Assembly (NCBI GenBank): GCA_902362725.1
Contig: CABIXM010000025.1
Location: forward strand, 1-50,914
Reading direction: 5' to 3'
DNA length: 50,914 nt
Source: Clostridiaceae bacterium
GTDB lineage: Bacteria; Bacillota; Clostridia; Lachnospirales; Lachnospiraceae
In this document: piece by piece, positions 1 through 7,939 of the stretch
Numbering within the stretch: the stretch's first letter is position 1
Layout: every line of letters begins with the position of its first letter
Translations under genes and position numbers: made by a program
The notes under the pieces: model-generated
Told to the model about the DNA's origin: nothing
The model's input: only the letters and a program-made list of their open reading frames with translations
Databases searched by the model: none

Positions 1-96
1 TTTTTAGAGTCAACTCCCAAAACTCTAATCAATAGTTTACATGCAACAGCCAGAAATTTCGATACACCCTCTTATTGGACGCTTACGTTAAACTCT

Positions 97-306
97 TTAT
101 TCCGGCATTACCCAAGTCCAGTAAATTGTTCCATCTTCTGCTTTTTCTTTATCTGATGTTATACCCAGCTTTTTCTTTGCCGATAAAAGAGTATTTCTCT
201 TAATGCTCCTCTTTGCAGCTTCCATCATTATTTCATGGGTTCGTGCTTCGGTATTGTAATCGGCATACAGCCCTCCTTTCTGGTGTCCGAAATAGCAACA
301 GTGCAT
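97..306 (-). pseudogene. RepA-like ATPase C-terminal fragment
   Basis: The last ~45 residues (EIMMEAAKRSIKRNTLL... to IYWTWVMPE) match the C-terminus of the intact RepA-like ATPase at 16002-16970, which reads EIMDAAKEKGIKKKTLWNAK and ends QWYWML. The Walker motifs and the rest of the ATPase are absent, so this is a leftover tail, apparently a winged-helix-like DNA-binding end. It lies next to two other fragments (233-488 and 480-677), all consistent with a decayed integrative element. The first ~20 residues (MHCCYFGHQKGG...) show no homology I recognise, so the fragment may not be expressed. Homology within the window is directly visible; the decay history is inferred. Confidence 0.6.
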
Positions 307-488
307 TTTCTATATTTTCCGCTTTCACTACCTGAATCTTTTTCCTGTCCTGAACTAGACTAAAAAAATCGAGCACTGCCTGAAATCCTTTATCGTTGCT
401 GATAATCGCAATCTGTTCTTCTCCCCTCTCACTTACTATCCCGCACTCTGTCGCAATATAAAAAGTATGCTTTATTGCCCGTACTTTT
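233..488 (-). pseudogene. NYN/PIN-like domain fragment
   Basis: An open minus-strand stretch without a usable start codon reads through IATECGIVSERGEEQIAIIS, then NDKGFQAVLDFFSLV. This resembles the C-terminal half of NYN/PIN-like ribonuclease domains, where an IISxDxGF motif carries the last acidic catalytic residue. A TGA lies directly upstream in frame, so the N-terminal half is missing. It overlaps the RepA-like remnant in another frame. Family assignment is from motif resemblance only. Confidence 0.4.
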
Positions 489-677
489 CATTGTAACGTT
501 GATTTTTTGTATGGAATTTCTGATTCCATGAACGATGATTATATCATCATTTCCCGAAATGACTCTCCGGCACTGTATACGCTTACCCATGAGATGGATA
601 AAAACAGTGTTATGAAAAAACGCATCCTAGCTTACGCTGAAAAATTAATCGAAAACAAATCCACAGAAATCGAATAA
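480..677 (+). pseudogene. XRE/SinR-type regulator C-terminal fragment
   Basis: The frame reads FHCNVDFLYGISDS followed by about 40 charged residues ending in KLIENKSTEIE. The CNVDFLYGISD stretch matches the end of a classical helix-turn-helix XRE domain (usual form: LNVSVDYLLGxSD), followed by a short helical tail. The recognition helices that should precede it are missing. An ATG at 528 could give a 49-residue product, but no good ribosome binding site is visible. Its plus orientation, opposite to the RepA-like remnant, mirrors the order in the intact element (repA minus at 16002, XRE plus at 18882). Confidence 0.45.
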
Positions 678-753
678 TATAACTTCGCTTTCTGCAAAAA
701 ATATAGCGGTAAGCTGATATTTACTGTACCAGCTTACCGCTATTTCTATCTTT

Positions 754-1935
754 TTATAATGCTTTTTCTATCCTCTCCAGCGCCTCCTGAAGCGTGCTTC
801 TCTGACACGCCGCATTCATTCTCTGGAAGCCCTCGCCGGATGTGCCGAAGATACGTCCACTGTCCAGCCACAGACCGGCTTTATGAATAATCAGATCCTC
901 CAGCTCGTCCGCACTGAGTCCCAGCTTTCGGAAATCCAGCCAGAACAGATAAGTCCCTTCCGGCAGATTCATTCTGACATCCGGAATGCGTTCATCGATA
1001 AAGTTCTTCGCGTAACATATATTTTCCCAGACATATTTTTTCATGGCCTCATACCATTCGTCGCCGTGATTATAGGCTGCCTGTGTCGCCGCGATTCCAA
1101 AGGTATTGGGTTCGTCCAGGCCGGACACCTGATACTGTCGGATAAAAGCTTTCCGGATTTTCTCATTGGGAATGAAAATATTCGACTGCTGCAGCCCGGC
1201 CAGATTGAAGGTTTTGCTGGGGGCCGTCGCCGTCATCGTAAACTCCCGAAAAGCAGAATCCACCTCCTGGAACACGTGGTGCTCCCCGCTCCAGATAAAA
1301 TCGAAATGAATCTCATCGCTGAACACCAACACCTGATGTTCCCGGCAAATGGTTCCAATGCGCAGTAGCTCTTCCTTCGTCCACACCCGGCCCACCGGAT
1401 TGTGCGGGTTACACAGGATGAAAAGTTTCACCTGATTCTCCACGATTTTCTGCTCAAAATCCTGAAAATCAATGGTATAGCTTCCATCTTCTCCACACAC
1501 CAGATCGGAGCTGACCCGTTTTCTTCCGTTTTGCAGAATAATATTACTGAAAGGATAATAAACCGGCTGGTTAATCAGCACGGCATCGCCCGGCTCCGTC
1601 ACTGCCCGAATGGCATTTGCGATAGCCACGCACACGCCCGGCGTCTTCACATGCCATTCCGGCCGGACTTCCCAGTTGTGGTGCCGTTTCATCCAGCCTG
1701 CCACCGCCTCAAAGAAGCCATCGCCGGACTGGGTATTCGTATAGCCGTAGATATTATAGTGCGCCAGCTTGGCAAGCGCGTCCTCCACATAAGAGGTGGT
1801 TCGAAAATCCATATCTGCCACCCACAGAGGCAGCACGTCCTGGGGATATCCCCGTTTCACTGCAAAATCATATTTCAGGCATTTTGTGCCCTTTCGATTT
1901 ATTTTTTCATCAAAATTCAGATTTCTTTCCGACAT
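754..1935 (-). CDS. malY: MalY/PatB family C-S lyase (PLP aminotransferase fold)
   Basis: This 393-residue fold-type I PLP enzyme should cleave cystathionine or cysteine conjugates (beta C-S lyase), giving homocysteine or a thiol plus pyruvate and ammonia in the cytosol. Visible landmarks are LPLWVADMDF near residue 36, CNPHNPVGR at 175-183, the PLP-binding Asp in FSDEIH (about 207) and the Schiff-base Lys in SKTFNLAG (about 241), all typical of MalY/PatB. The start ATG lies 12 nt after the stop of the Cys/Met enzyme upstream, so the two are co-transcribed. In E. coli MalY also antagonises MalT; nothing here suggests that role. Family assignment is firm, substrate is inferred. Confidence 0.9.
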   Translation of the reverse strand: MSERNLNFDEKINRKGTKCLKYDFAVKRGYPQDVLPLWVADMDFRTTSYVEDALAKLAHYNIYGYTNTQSGDGFFEAVAGWMKRHHNWEVRPEWHVKTPGVCVAIANAIRAVTEPGDAVLINQPVYYPFSNIILQNGRKRVSSDLVCGEDGSYTIDFQDFEQKIVENQVKLFILCNPHNPVGRVWTKEELLRIGTICREHQVLVFSDEIHFDFIWSGEHHVFQEVDSAFREFTMTATAPSKTFNLAGLQQSNIFIPNEKIRKAFIRQYQVSGLDEPNTFGIAATQAAYNHGDEWYEAMKKYVWENICYAKNFIDERIPDVRMNLPEGTYLFWLDFRKLGLSADELEDLIIHKAGLWLDSGRIFGTSGEGFQRMNAACQRSTLQEALERIEKAL

Positions 1936-1947
1936 ATTTTTTATCCT

Positions 1948-3054
1948 TTACTTTCCCGCATTTTCAAACGCCTGTCTCAGATCCGCTATGATATCGTCCG
2001 GATTCTCGATTCCCACGGATAACCGAAGCAAGGTATCGGTAATTCCCAGTTTTTCCCTCTGCTCTTCCGGCACATCCGGATGAGTCTGCACCGCCGGATA
2101 GGTCAGCAGGCTTTCCGTGCCGCCCAGACTTTCCGCGAAAGTAATCAGACGGATATTTTTCAGAATCGCCACCGCCTTTTCCGGTGTCGTTACCGTAAAG
2201 GAAATCATGCCGCTTCCCGCATAATACACACGGGAAACCATATTCTGCTCCCGCAGCCACTGGCTGACGGCCTCTGCGTTGCTCTTATGCCGCTCCATGC
2301 GAAGAGCCAGCGTCTTCAGGCCCCGCAGGCAGAGCCAGCTTTCAAAGGGGCCCAGGGTTGCGCCTGTGGTTTTCGACAAAAGCCGGAACCGATCGGCCAG
2401 TTCCGCATTGCCACTGCACAGAAATCCGCAGACCGTGTCATTATGTCCGGCAAGGTATTTCGTACCGGAATGCACCACGATGTCCGCGCCCTCTTTCAGT
2501 GGATTTTGAAAATAAGGCGTCATAAAGGTATTGTCCACGATCGTCAGGGCGCCCGCCTGATGCGCGAGCTCTGCCACCGCCCCAATGTCCGTGATCCGCA
2601 TCATCGGATTCGTCGGCGTCTCGAAATAAATTGCCTTCGTATTTTTCTTCAACGCCGCTTTCAGCAGAGCCGGATCCGTGGTATCCGCAAATTCCACCTC
2701 GTAGCCATTTTTCCGGCAGACCTGCTCGATGAGTCTTACCGCGCCCCCGTACAGATCTTCCCCGCAGATGATATGGTCTCCCGGTTGAAAATACTCAAAC
2801 GCCGTGGAAATCGCTGCCATTCCGGACGAAAAAGCAATCGTATCATACGCGCCCTCCAGGGAACTCAGCGTTTCCTCCAGGTACGCCCTTGTGGGATTGG
2901 ATTCCCGGGAATAATCGAAGCCGTTGGGATTGTGTCCCGGCGTCAGATGGGAAAAAGAGGCAGTCTGATAAATCGGGTAACTGATTGCGTGATTTTGATC
3001 CGGATTCCCGTGTCCCTCACCGTGAATACATCGTGTGTCCATTGCGTATGCCAT
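1948..3054 (-). CDS. Cys/Met metabolism PLP enzyme (cystathionine gamma-synthase/beta-lyase type)
   Basis: This 368-residue member of the Cys/Met-metabolism PLP family carries out trans-sulfuration steps on cystathionine, O-acylhomoserine or methionine. Diagnostic features are YSRESNPTR (47-56), SSGMAAI (76-82), the cofactor Asp in VDNTFMTPY (174) and the PLP Lys in SGTKYLAGH (K199). Sequence alone does not separate MetB from MetC or methionine gamma-lyase. AGGAGA sits 8 nt upstream of the chosen ATG. It is the middle gene of a HD hydrolase - this gene - malY operon; a synthase paired with a beta-lyase would convert cysteine plus activated homoserine to homocysteine. Confidence 0.85.
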   Translation of the reverse strand: MAYAMDTRCIHGEGHGNPDQNHAISYPIYQTASFSHLTPGHNPNGFDYSRESNPTRAYLEETLSSLEGAYDTIAFSSGMAAISTAFEYFQPGDHIICGEDLYGGAVRLIEQVCRKNGYEVEFADTTDPALLKAALKKNTKAIYFETPTNPMMRITDIGAVAELAHQAGALTIVDNTFMTPYFQNPLKEGADIVVHSGTKYLAGHNDTVCGFLCSGNAELADRFRLLSKTTGATLGPFESWLCLRGLKTLALRMERHKSNAEAVSQWLREQNMVSRVYYAGSGMISFTVTTPEKAVAILKNIRLITFAESLGGTESLLTYPAVQTHPDVPEEQREKLGITDTLLRLSVGIENPDDIIADLRQAFENAGK

Positions 3055-3087
3055 AGCCTGTTCTCCTCATGTCTGTATCTATTTCGC

Positions 3088-3690
3088 TTACTGTTCCGCT
3101 TCCAGCTCCCGGTTGATCTCGTCCTCGCTGTCCGCCATAGCCTGAAGCGTCATGGTCAACAGCTTCTCCAGCGGCCAGCCAAGCCGTTCCGCTCCCTGCT
3201 CGATGACTTCTCTGGAGCAGCCTGCGGCGAAGCCCTTGCTCTTGTATTTCTTCTTCAGGGATTTCAACTCCATGTCCTTGGTACTCCTGGAGGGACGCAT
3301 TAAGGCAGCCGCCCAGATAAGGCCAGTCAACTCGTCCGCCGCGAACAACACCTTTTCCATCTCATGCACTGGCTCTACGTCCAGGGTCACGCCGCACTCG
3401 ATTGTGATGCCATAGCCATGGGACACGACCGCGTGAATGATATCCTCCGACACGCCGCCCTCCCGCAGAAGCTCCGGCGCTTTCAGGCAATGCTCCGTCG
3501 GATACAGTTCAAAATCAATATCGTGCAGCAAGCCTATGATACCCCAGTGCTCCTCTTCGGCGCCGTAGCCCAGCTCCCGCGCGTACCATTTCATCACAGC
3601 CTCTACGGTCAGCGCATGCTGGATATGGAAAGGATCCCTGTTATACTTTTTTAATAAGGCAAATGCCTCTTCTCTGGAAATATCGTCCAT
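3088..3690 (-). CDS. HD-superfamily hydrolase
   Basis: A 200-residue metal-dependent phosphohydrolase-like protein of the HD superfamily. Metal-site residues are visible: His22/His25 in DPFHIQHALTVE, the HD doublet in LLHDIDFE (56-57), and a later SHGYG and ADE segment (about 90-120). The substrate is unknown. ACAAGGAGAA precedes the ATG. It is the first gene of the operon that continues into the two PLP enzymes (33-nt gap) and has a strong promoter at 3766-3794. The link to sulfur metabolism is by operon only. Confidence 0.8.
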   Translation of the reverse strand: MDDISREEAFALLKKYNRDPFHIQHALTVEAVMKWYARELGYGAEEEHWGIIGLLHDIDFELYPTEHCLKAPELLREGGVSEDIIHAVVSHGYGITIECGVTLDVEPVHEMEKVLFAADELTGLIWAAALMRPSRSTKDMELKSLKKKYKSKGFAAGCSREVIEQGAERLGWPLEKLLTMTLQAMADSEDEINRELEAEQ

Positions 3691-3765
3691 TTTTCTTCTC
3701 CTTGTGTTCCGTCCGGAAGCTCTGTTGGCTGTCGGAACGTTTCTTGCAACTTCTATATTTTATTC

Positions 3766-3794
3766 ATCATATACTTATATTCCTACTTTGTCAA
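3766..3794 (-). promoter_or_regulatory. Sigma-A promoter for the HD-metB-malY operon
   Basis: On the minus strand TTGACA (3789-3794) is followed by a 17-nt spacer and TATGAT (3766-3771), about 75 nt upstream of the HD gene. No SAM riboswitch or T-box fold was seen in the short leader. Confidence 0.65.
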
Positions 3795-3843
3795 TAGGTT
3801 TAATATATAATAAATTCCTGTCGCAGAACATCTCCGGGTATGC

Positions 3844-3849
3844 TATACT
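3844..3849 (+). promoter_or_regulatory. Extended -10 of the DmsA-like gene
   Basis: TGC-TATACT forms an extended -10 element 38 nt upstream of the ATG at 3887. The -35 region is poor. It supports the shorter start chosen for the molybdoenzyme, because a start at 3704 would lie upstream of this promoter. Confidence 0.4.
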
Positions 3850-3886
3850 CACTATTAGACATTTTCAGAGAAAGGTCCTGCATCCC

Positions 3887-6142
3887 ATGAGTGAAATAAA
3901 AATCATCCCCACCACCGGGCGCAATAACTGTGGCGGACGCTGTATCATCTACGCCCATGTCCGCGACGGCGTGATTGAAAAGCTTTCCACCGAAACCAGG
4001 GGCACGCCGGATCATCCGGTTCCTTTATGCGCCTGCGCCAAGGGATTAAACTACCATAAAACATTTTTAGGCGAGGATCGGCTACGCTATCCCATGAAGC
4101 GGATCGGGGAGCGCGGCGAGGGGAAATTTGTCCGCATCAGCTGGAAGGAAGCGCTGGATATCCTTACCGAAGAATACATCCGCATCCGCGATACCTACGG
4201 CCCCGGTTCCCGGTATATCAACGACGGCTGCGGCATCAGCGCCATCATGTGCGGCGACCGTATGATGCAGCGGCTTCTGGCATTGGACGGAGGGTATCTC
4301 GGCTGCTACAATTCCTATAGCTCCGCCTGCATCCGCAACGCCACGAAAATCACCTACGGCACCTGCGAAACCGGCACCTACCCTTCCGACTGGATGAACA
4401 GCCGCCTAATTATTCTCTGGGGCCATAACCCGGCGGAGACAAAATTTGACAGCAGCACACTGTTCTATCTGAAGAAAGCGAAGGCCGCCGGAATTCCCAT
4501 CATTGTCATTGATCCGCGGAAAAATGACACGGTACTGGCCCTGGACGCCGAGTGGATTCCCATCCGTCCCGCTACGGACAGCGCCCTTGCGGACGCCATG
4601 GCTTACGTAATTCTTAGGGAAGATCTTCAGGATCAGACATTTCTGGATAACTGCTGCCTCGGCTTTGATAGCGCCCACATGCCGGAGGGCGCGGATCCGT
4701 CCCAAAACTGCCGCTCCTATCTCTTGGGCGAACATGACGGCATTCCCAAGACACCGGAGTGGGCCGAAAAAATCACCGGCATTCCAGCTGGAACCATCCG
4801 GAGCCTGGCCGTCCGCTACGCCACAGCCCGGCCTGCTGCTCTGATTCAAGGATACGGTCCCCAGCGCAATGCTTACGGTGAGCAGAGCGCCCGGGGCGCC
4901 ATTTTGCTTTCCTGCCTTACAGGAAATGTGGGTGTCAGCGGCGGCTATGCCGGCGGTACCGGAGACTGTTCCACCCATGAACAGCCCTCATTTCCAGTAC
5001 CGGATAATCCATACAACCGGAGACTGCCCGTATTTCTCTGGACTGACGCCGTCGATCACGGCCTGAAAATGACCGAATACGACGGCCTCCGCACCTGCCA
5101 TCAGGGGATTTTTGACAATCCCACCGGCCTTACCCTGGATTCCAATATCAAAATGATTTTCAATCTGGCCAGCAATACTCTGATAAATCAGCACGGGGAT
5201 ATTAACCGCACCGTGAAGCTGTTAAAAGATACTTCCAAATGTGAATTTATCGTCTGTTCAGATTTATTTATGACTGCCAGCGCCAGATTTGCCGATCTGC
5301 TTCTTCCCGGCGTCTCTATGTTTGAAGAGGAAAATATCACAAAACCGTGGCGATATACGGAATTTCTCGGATTTAATAATAAGGTCATCGAGCCCCTTTC
5401 TGAATGCCGGACCGAATACGACTGGATTCGGGAGCTGGCAGGACGTATCGGTCTGGAGGATGCCTTTACGGAAGGGCGGGATTATGAGCAATGGCTGCGC
5501 TATCTCTATGAGGATCTGCGTACCCGGGAACCGGAGCTTCCGGAATATAATGTCTTCCGTGAAAAAGGCATCTATAAATACGAGGAAAAGGGCTATCCCA
5601 TTCCTTTTGAAAAGGAAGTCCGGGATCCAGCTCATCACCCGTTCCCCACGCCCAGCGGCCGGATTGAGCTTTTTTCCACAAAATTATGGCACGCGCCCCT
5701 TAAGGACTTTATACCGCCTATCCCCAGATATGTGGCGCCTCCCGAAGGGCCCGAGGACCCACTGACCCGGCGGTATCCGCTGCAGTTGTCCGGCTGGCAT
5801 ACCAAAGCCCGCAGCCACACCGTCCACGACAATAATCCCAGACTTCGCAAGCTGGACCCCCAGCAGCTCTGGATTCACTCGGAAGACGCTGCTACCCGCG
5901 GTATCCAGGACGGTGACCTGGTCCTTATATACAACGACCGCGGCCAGATAAAAGTGCCAGCCAAAATCACAGACCGCATCGCCAAAGGCGTCACCGCCCT
6001 GTCCCAAGGCGCCTGGTATACCCCGGATGATAATGGGGTGGATGTACGCGGATCCATTAATGTGCTGACGTCACAACGGCCGACGCCCTTTGCGAGGGGA
6101 AATGGGCAGCACACGAATTTGGTGGAGGTGGAGAAGCTATAA
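3887..6142 (+). CDS. DmsA-like molybdopterin oxidoreductase, cytosolic
   Basis: A 751-residue member of the DMSO-reductase family, closest in pattern to DmsA (DRLRYPMKRIGERGEGKFVRISW, then YNSYSSACI with the likely Mo-ligand Ser, then the molybdopterin-binding C-terminal domain with QLSGWHTKARSHTVHDN). It should reduce a small S- or N-oxide-type acceptor. The frame stays open upstream to 3704, but that part has no family similarity; the ATG at 3887 follows AGAAAGG and starts directly at the Fe-S domain. There is no twin-arginine signal and no dmsB/dmsC partner nearby. The [4Fe-4S] motif is incomplete: the first Cys of C-x3-C-x3-C is Gly11, with Cys15, Cys19 and Cys48/50 kept. Confidence 0.85.
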   Translation: MSEIKIIPTTGRNNCGGRCIIYAHVRDGVIEKLSTETRGTPDHPVPLCACAKGLNYHKTFLGEDRLRYPMKRIGERGEGKFVRISWKEALDILTEEYIRIRDTYGPGSRYINDGCGISAIMCGDRMMQRLLALDGGYLGCYNSYSSACIRNATKITYGTCETGTYPSDWMNSRLIILWGHNPAETKFDSSTLFYLKKAKAAGIPIIVIDPRKNDTVLALDAEWIPIRPATDSALADAMAYVILREDLQDQTFLDNCCLGFDSAHMPEGADPSQNCRSYLLGEHDGIPKTPEWAEKITGIPAGTIRSLAVRYATARPAALIQGYGPQRNAYGEQSARGAILLSCLTGNVGVSGGYAGGTGDCSTHEQPSFPVPDNPYNRRLPVFLWTDAVDHGLKMTEYDGLRTCHQGIFDNPTGLTLDSNIKMIFNLASNTLINQHGDINRTVKLLKDTSKCEFIVCSDLFMTASARFADLLLPGVSMFEEENITKPWRYTEFLGFNNKVIEPLSECRTEYDWIRELAGRIGLEDAFTEGRDYEQWLRYLYEDLRTREPELPEYNVFREKGIYKYEEKGYPIPFEKEVRDPAHHPFPTPSGRIELFSTKLWHAPLKDFIPPIPRYVAPPEGPEDPLTRRYPLQLSGWHTKARSHTVHDNNPRLRKLDPQQLWIHSEDAATRGIQDGDLVLIYNDRGQIKVPAKITDRIAKGVTALSQGAWYTPDDNGVDVRGSINVLTSQRPTPFARGNGQHTNLVEVEKL

Positions 6143-6146
6143 AAAA

Positions 6147-6183
6147 GTTACGGGAATACGTTTTCAGTTTGTATTTCCGCAAC
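6147..6183 (+). terminator. Hairpin after the DmsA-like gene
   Basis: Arms GTTACGGGAATAC and GTATTTCCGCAAC pair with two mismatches directly after the stop codon; the following T-run is weak. Confidence 0.45.
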
Positions 6184-6209
6184 TGATTTTATTTCAGGAT
6201 TTATACTTC

Positions 6210-6233
6210 AAACCTATCGGATTCGATAGGTTT
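6210..6233. repeat. 24-bp near-palindrome, copy of the KilA-N palindrome
   Basis: AAACCTATCG and CGATAGGTTT arms form an almost perfect palindrome (one central mismatch). The same palindrome occurs, perfect over 30 bp, inside the KilA-N gene at 11920-11949. Here it lies between genes. Confidence 0.6.
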
Positions 6234-6251
6234 AAACTTGACATAATCCCC

Positions 6252-6358
6252 ATATTCATCAACTAATTAGAGTCATTTTAGATCCAAACGCCATAAAAAG
6301 TCCCCGGAAATGCCGATTTTATCAGCATTTCCGGGGTTCTGTCTGTTACTCAAACTCG
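6252..6358. repeat. att-associated direct repeat, distal copy of the guaA 3' end
   Basis: About 107 nt resemble 19831-19938 at roughly 80-85% identity. The shared part includes two degenerate AGAGCCA-type boxes 11 nt apart (6270-6288), a perfect 12-bp terminator stem (CCCCGGAAATGC, 6302-6313, with 6325-6336) that on the minus strand is followed by a T-run, and the last guaA codons plus stop (TTACTCAAACTC, 6347-6358). This is the layout expected of an attachment site made by an element that integrates at the guaA 3' end. Confidence 0.7.
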
Positions 6359-6386
6359 ACAATCACTAATCAATTTTGTTTAGAGA

Positions 6387-6434
6387 TTATTTATTGCCGT
6401 GTTTGCTTTTCTTTCGATTTTTTGATTTATCCAT
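6387..6434 (-). CDS. Possible 15-residue basic peptide
   Basis: ATG..TAA encodes MDKSKNRKKSKHGNK, with AGGCAGG upstream. It is very Lys-rich and too short for homology. It may be only an AT-rich chance frame. Confidence 0.2.
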   Translation of the reverse strand: MDKSKNRKKSKHGNK

Positions 6435-6619
6435 ATTATCCTGCCTATATGGGCTAATGTTATCAGTTTGTTATCGCTGTTGATAACACTCGCTCCGTAA
6501 CTGTGGATAATAGCAATATATTCCGACTCAGATCATAAGCGAGTTTGCTTAGGAAATCAATACCGTATCTGATTATAATCCTGTCACATATTTTGAAGAA
6601 GATGAATTTTAAGGGTTCT

Positions 6620-6826
6620 ATGGAAAACTATTGTGCTTTTAGCAAAGATCATAAATGTATACTCTGGCTCGATTATGAACTTACAGGACAAGAATTAGAA
6701 GAATGCCACACGTTGTGCCGCGGAAACTGGATTGAGATTGAACACAAGTACAAATATATCCAAGAGCTACGACATCTCCTGGATGAACACGAAATCCCCT
6801 ATCCAGAAGAATACGAAATAGACTAA
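6620..6826 (+). CDS. 68-residue conserved small protein, copy 1
   Basis: Encodes a 68-residue acidic protein with four spaced Cys (C5, C13, C29, C33) and a WLDYEL segment, probably mostly helical. It is nearly identical to the protein at 9850-10056 (four changes seen: A6, G23, R34, E58). I do not recognise the family. The frame continues upstream to 6545, but similarity to copy 2 begins exactly at TTCTATGGAAAAC, so the ATG at 6620 is the natural start. Unlike copy 2 it lacks a good ribosome binding site (TTTTAAGGGTTCT), so copy 1 may be poorly expressed. It is followed by a hairpin and the 13-bp repeat array. Confidence 0.6.
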   Translation: MENYCAFSKDHKCILWLDYELTGQELEECHTLCRGNWIEIEHKYKYIQELRHLLDEHEIPYPEEYEID

Positions 6827-6837
6827 ATATTATTTAA

Positions 6838-6860
6838 GGGTCTGGTGTTATACCAGACCC
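6838..6860 (+). terminator. Hairpin after small protein copy 1
   Basis: A perfect 9-bp stem (GGGTCTGGT / ACCAGACCC) with a 5-nt loop. The same hairpin follows copy 2 at 10068-10090. It is not followed by a clear T-run, so it may belong to the repeat region rather than act as a terminator. Confidence 0.5.
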
Positions 6861-6869
6861 TATCTCATA

Positions 6870-7000
6870 CCCTCAAGTTAGTCCCTCATGAAAGCCCCTC
6901 TTCTCAGCCCCTCACGAAGAACCCTCAACAACTATGCTTTTTTTATGCCAAACCCTCACGAAAGACCCTCAACAAGTTTGGCAAACCCTCAAGAACTTTG
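6870..7000. repeat. 13-bp direct repeat array (iteron-like), copy 1
   Basis: CCCTCA-type units begin at 6870, 6883, 6896, 6909, 6922, 6953, 6966 and 6986. Five successive units are exactly 13 bp apart and the later gaps are 31, 13 and 20 bp. The unit is about CCCTCAnGAAnnn; the third unit is degenerate (CCCTCT). Similar spacing is kept in the second array at 10100, minus two units. Regular short direct repeats of this kind are typical of replication initiator or regulator binding sites. Confidence 0.7.
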
Positions 7001-7069
7001 ATTATCCAGAAGTTCTCTCTTAGTTAACCAGTATATACTCAACGGTTAAAATTTCTATTAATCTGTTTT

Positions 7070-7939
7070 CTATTCCCATATTTCCCTTAAAAATCTTACC
7101 GATTCTGCCACATCCTGGTCTAGCTTTTCATCTGGACAATTATCAGATAAATCATGCCACATACGAATATCTTTTCCCACTGTTCCACCCATTCGCACAA
7201 AAGGTTCCATCACAACAGTGCCTGTATATTCTATATCATGTAGTGCTTCTCCAATCTCGTCCCACGGGATTCGTCCTCCCCGAAATGGCGGTCTTCTATT
7301 TGCCTCTCCTAAATGAAGATGACCCAGATATTTCCCCGCCATGCGTATTGCATCACCAAAAGAATCCTCTTCGATATTCATATGGAAGGTGTCTAACATT
7401 ACCTTGACATTGGGTCGATCAATTTTTGATACAAAGTCCACGGCTTCTTCACAGGTATTTAGCATATACCCTTCAAAACGATTCAGCACTTCCATTCCCA
7501 GAGTAATTTCATATTCTGCTGCCATATCCGCAAGAATTCGAACATTCTCGATTCCTCTTTTCATATCTTCTTTTTTATTAAGTGGTAAGGAATAATCTAC
7601 AGGCCAATAGGAATACAAGCTTCCTCCAAGCAGTTTAATTCCGGCAATATTCATTTTTTGAAAAGTCTTCTCAAATTTATCAAAAGCAGCTTTTACAATC
7701 ATCGGATCTGCACCAGAAATGTTATGTGTTGAATCATTTCCATATCCGCCTGTCAAAATTATCCCTTCAGCATCAGCTGCTTCTTTTAACTGATACAGAT
7801 ACTCATTTTCTGTATCAGAAAAATTATGACATGCCACCTCCAGAATATCAAATCCTAATTTTTTAACTTTCCGTATATAGGGAATAAAATCTCCACCCCA
7901 TTCCTTTTCCCAATAAGCATAATATATACCATATAACAT
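7070..7939 (-). CDS. D-allulose (psicose)/tagatose 3-epimerase family protein
   Basis: A 289-residue TIM-barrel sugar epimerase closely resembling the characterised clostridial D-psicose 3-epimerases. Shared blocks are GIYYAYWEKEW at the N-terminus, SLYSYWPVDY (107-116), MEVLNRFEGYMLNT (149-162), VKVMLDTFHMNIEEDS (178-193) and VVMEPFVRMGGTVG (242-255). The expected metal and catalytic residues are present: Glu150, Asp183, His209 and Glu245. It should interconvert ketohexoses at C3 (fructose/allulose) in the cytosol. AGGTGG precedes the ATG. A promoter with two LacI-type operators lies at 8166-8217 and the LacI regulator is directly upstream. No transporter or kinase is left in the cluster. 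Confidence 0.88.
   Translation of the reverse strand: MLYGIYYAYWEKEWGGDFIPYIRKVKKLGFDILEVACHNFSDTENEYLYQLKEAADAEGIILTGGYGNDSTHNISGADPMIVKAAFDKFEKTFQKMNIAGIKLLGGSLYSYWPVDYSLPLNKKEDMKRGIENVRILADMAAEYEITLGMEVLNRFEGYMLNTCEEAVDFVSKIDRPNVKVMLDTFHMNIEEDSFGDAIRMAGKYLGHLHLGEANRRPPFRGGRIPWDEIGEALHDIEYTGTVVMEPFVRMGGTVGKDIRMWHDLSDNCPDEKLDQDVAESVRFLREIWE

Larger units (their letters stand above)
6143..6619. other. Intergenic junction region
   Basis: This 477-nt stretch between the DmsA-like gene and the first small-protein copy holds a hairpin, the palindrome at 6210, the guaA-end-like direct repeat at 6252-6358 and a possible 15-residue peptide at 6387-6434. The sequence beyond 6440 contains short repeats of TTATC but no recognised gene. 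Confidence 0.5.

Noticed and set aside
2080..3303. A 407-residue plus-strand frame opposite the Cys/Met enzyme and HD hydrolase
   Set aside because: It is antisense to two genes with clear family motifs, has arginine-rich composition with no domain, and has no ribosome binding site.
3704..3886. A longer N-terminus for the DmsA-like protein (61 extra residues)
   Set aside because: It lies upstream of the likely -10 at 3844, overlaps the divergent promoter region, lacks a Tat motif and has no family similarity.
754..6142. The malY-metB-HD-dmsA block as definite mobile cargo
   Set aside because: The genes are GC-rich and codon use looks chromosomal; relics on both sides are suggestive only.
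6870..7000. The 13-bp repeats as a CRISPR array
   Set aside because: Units are too short and spacing too tight; there are no spacers of 30-40 nt and no cas genes in the window.
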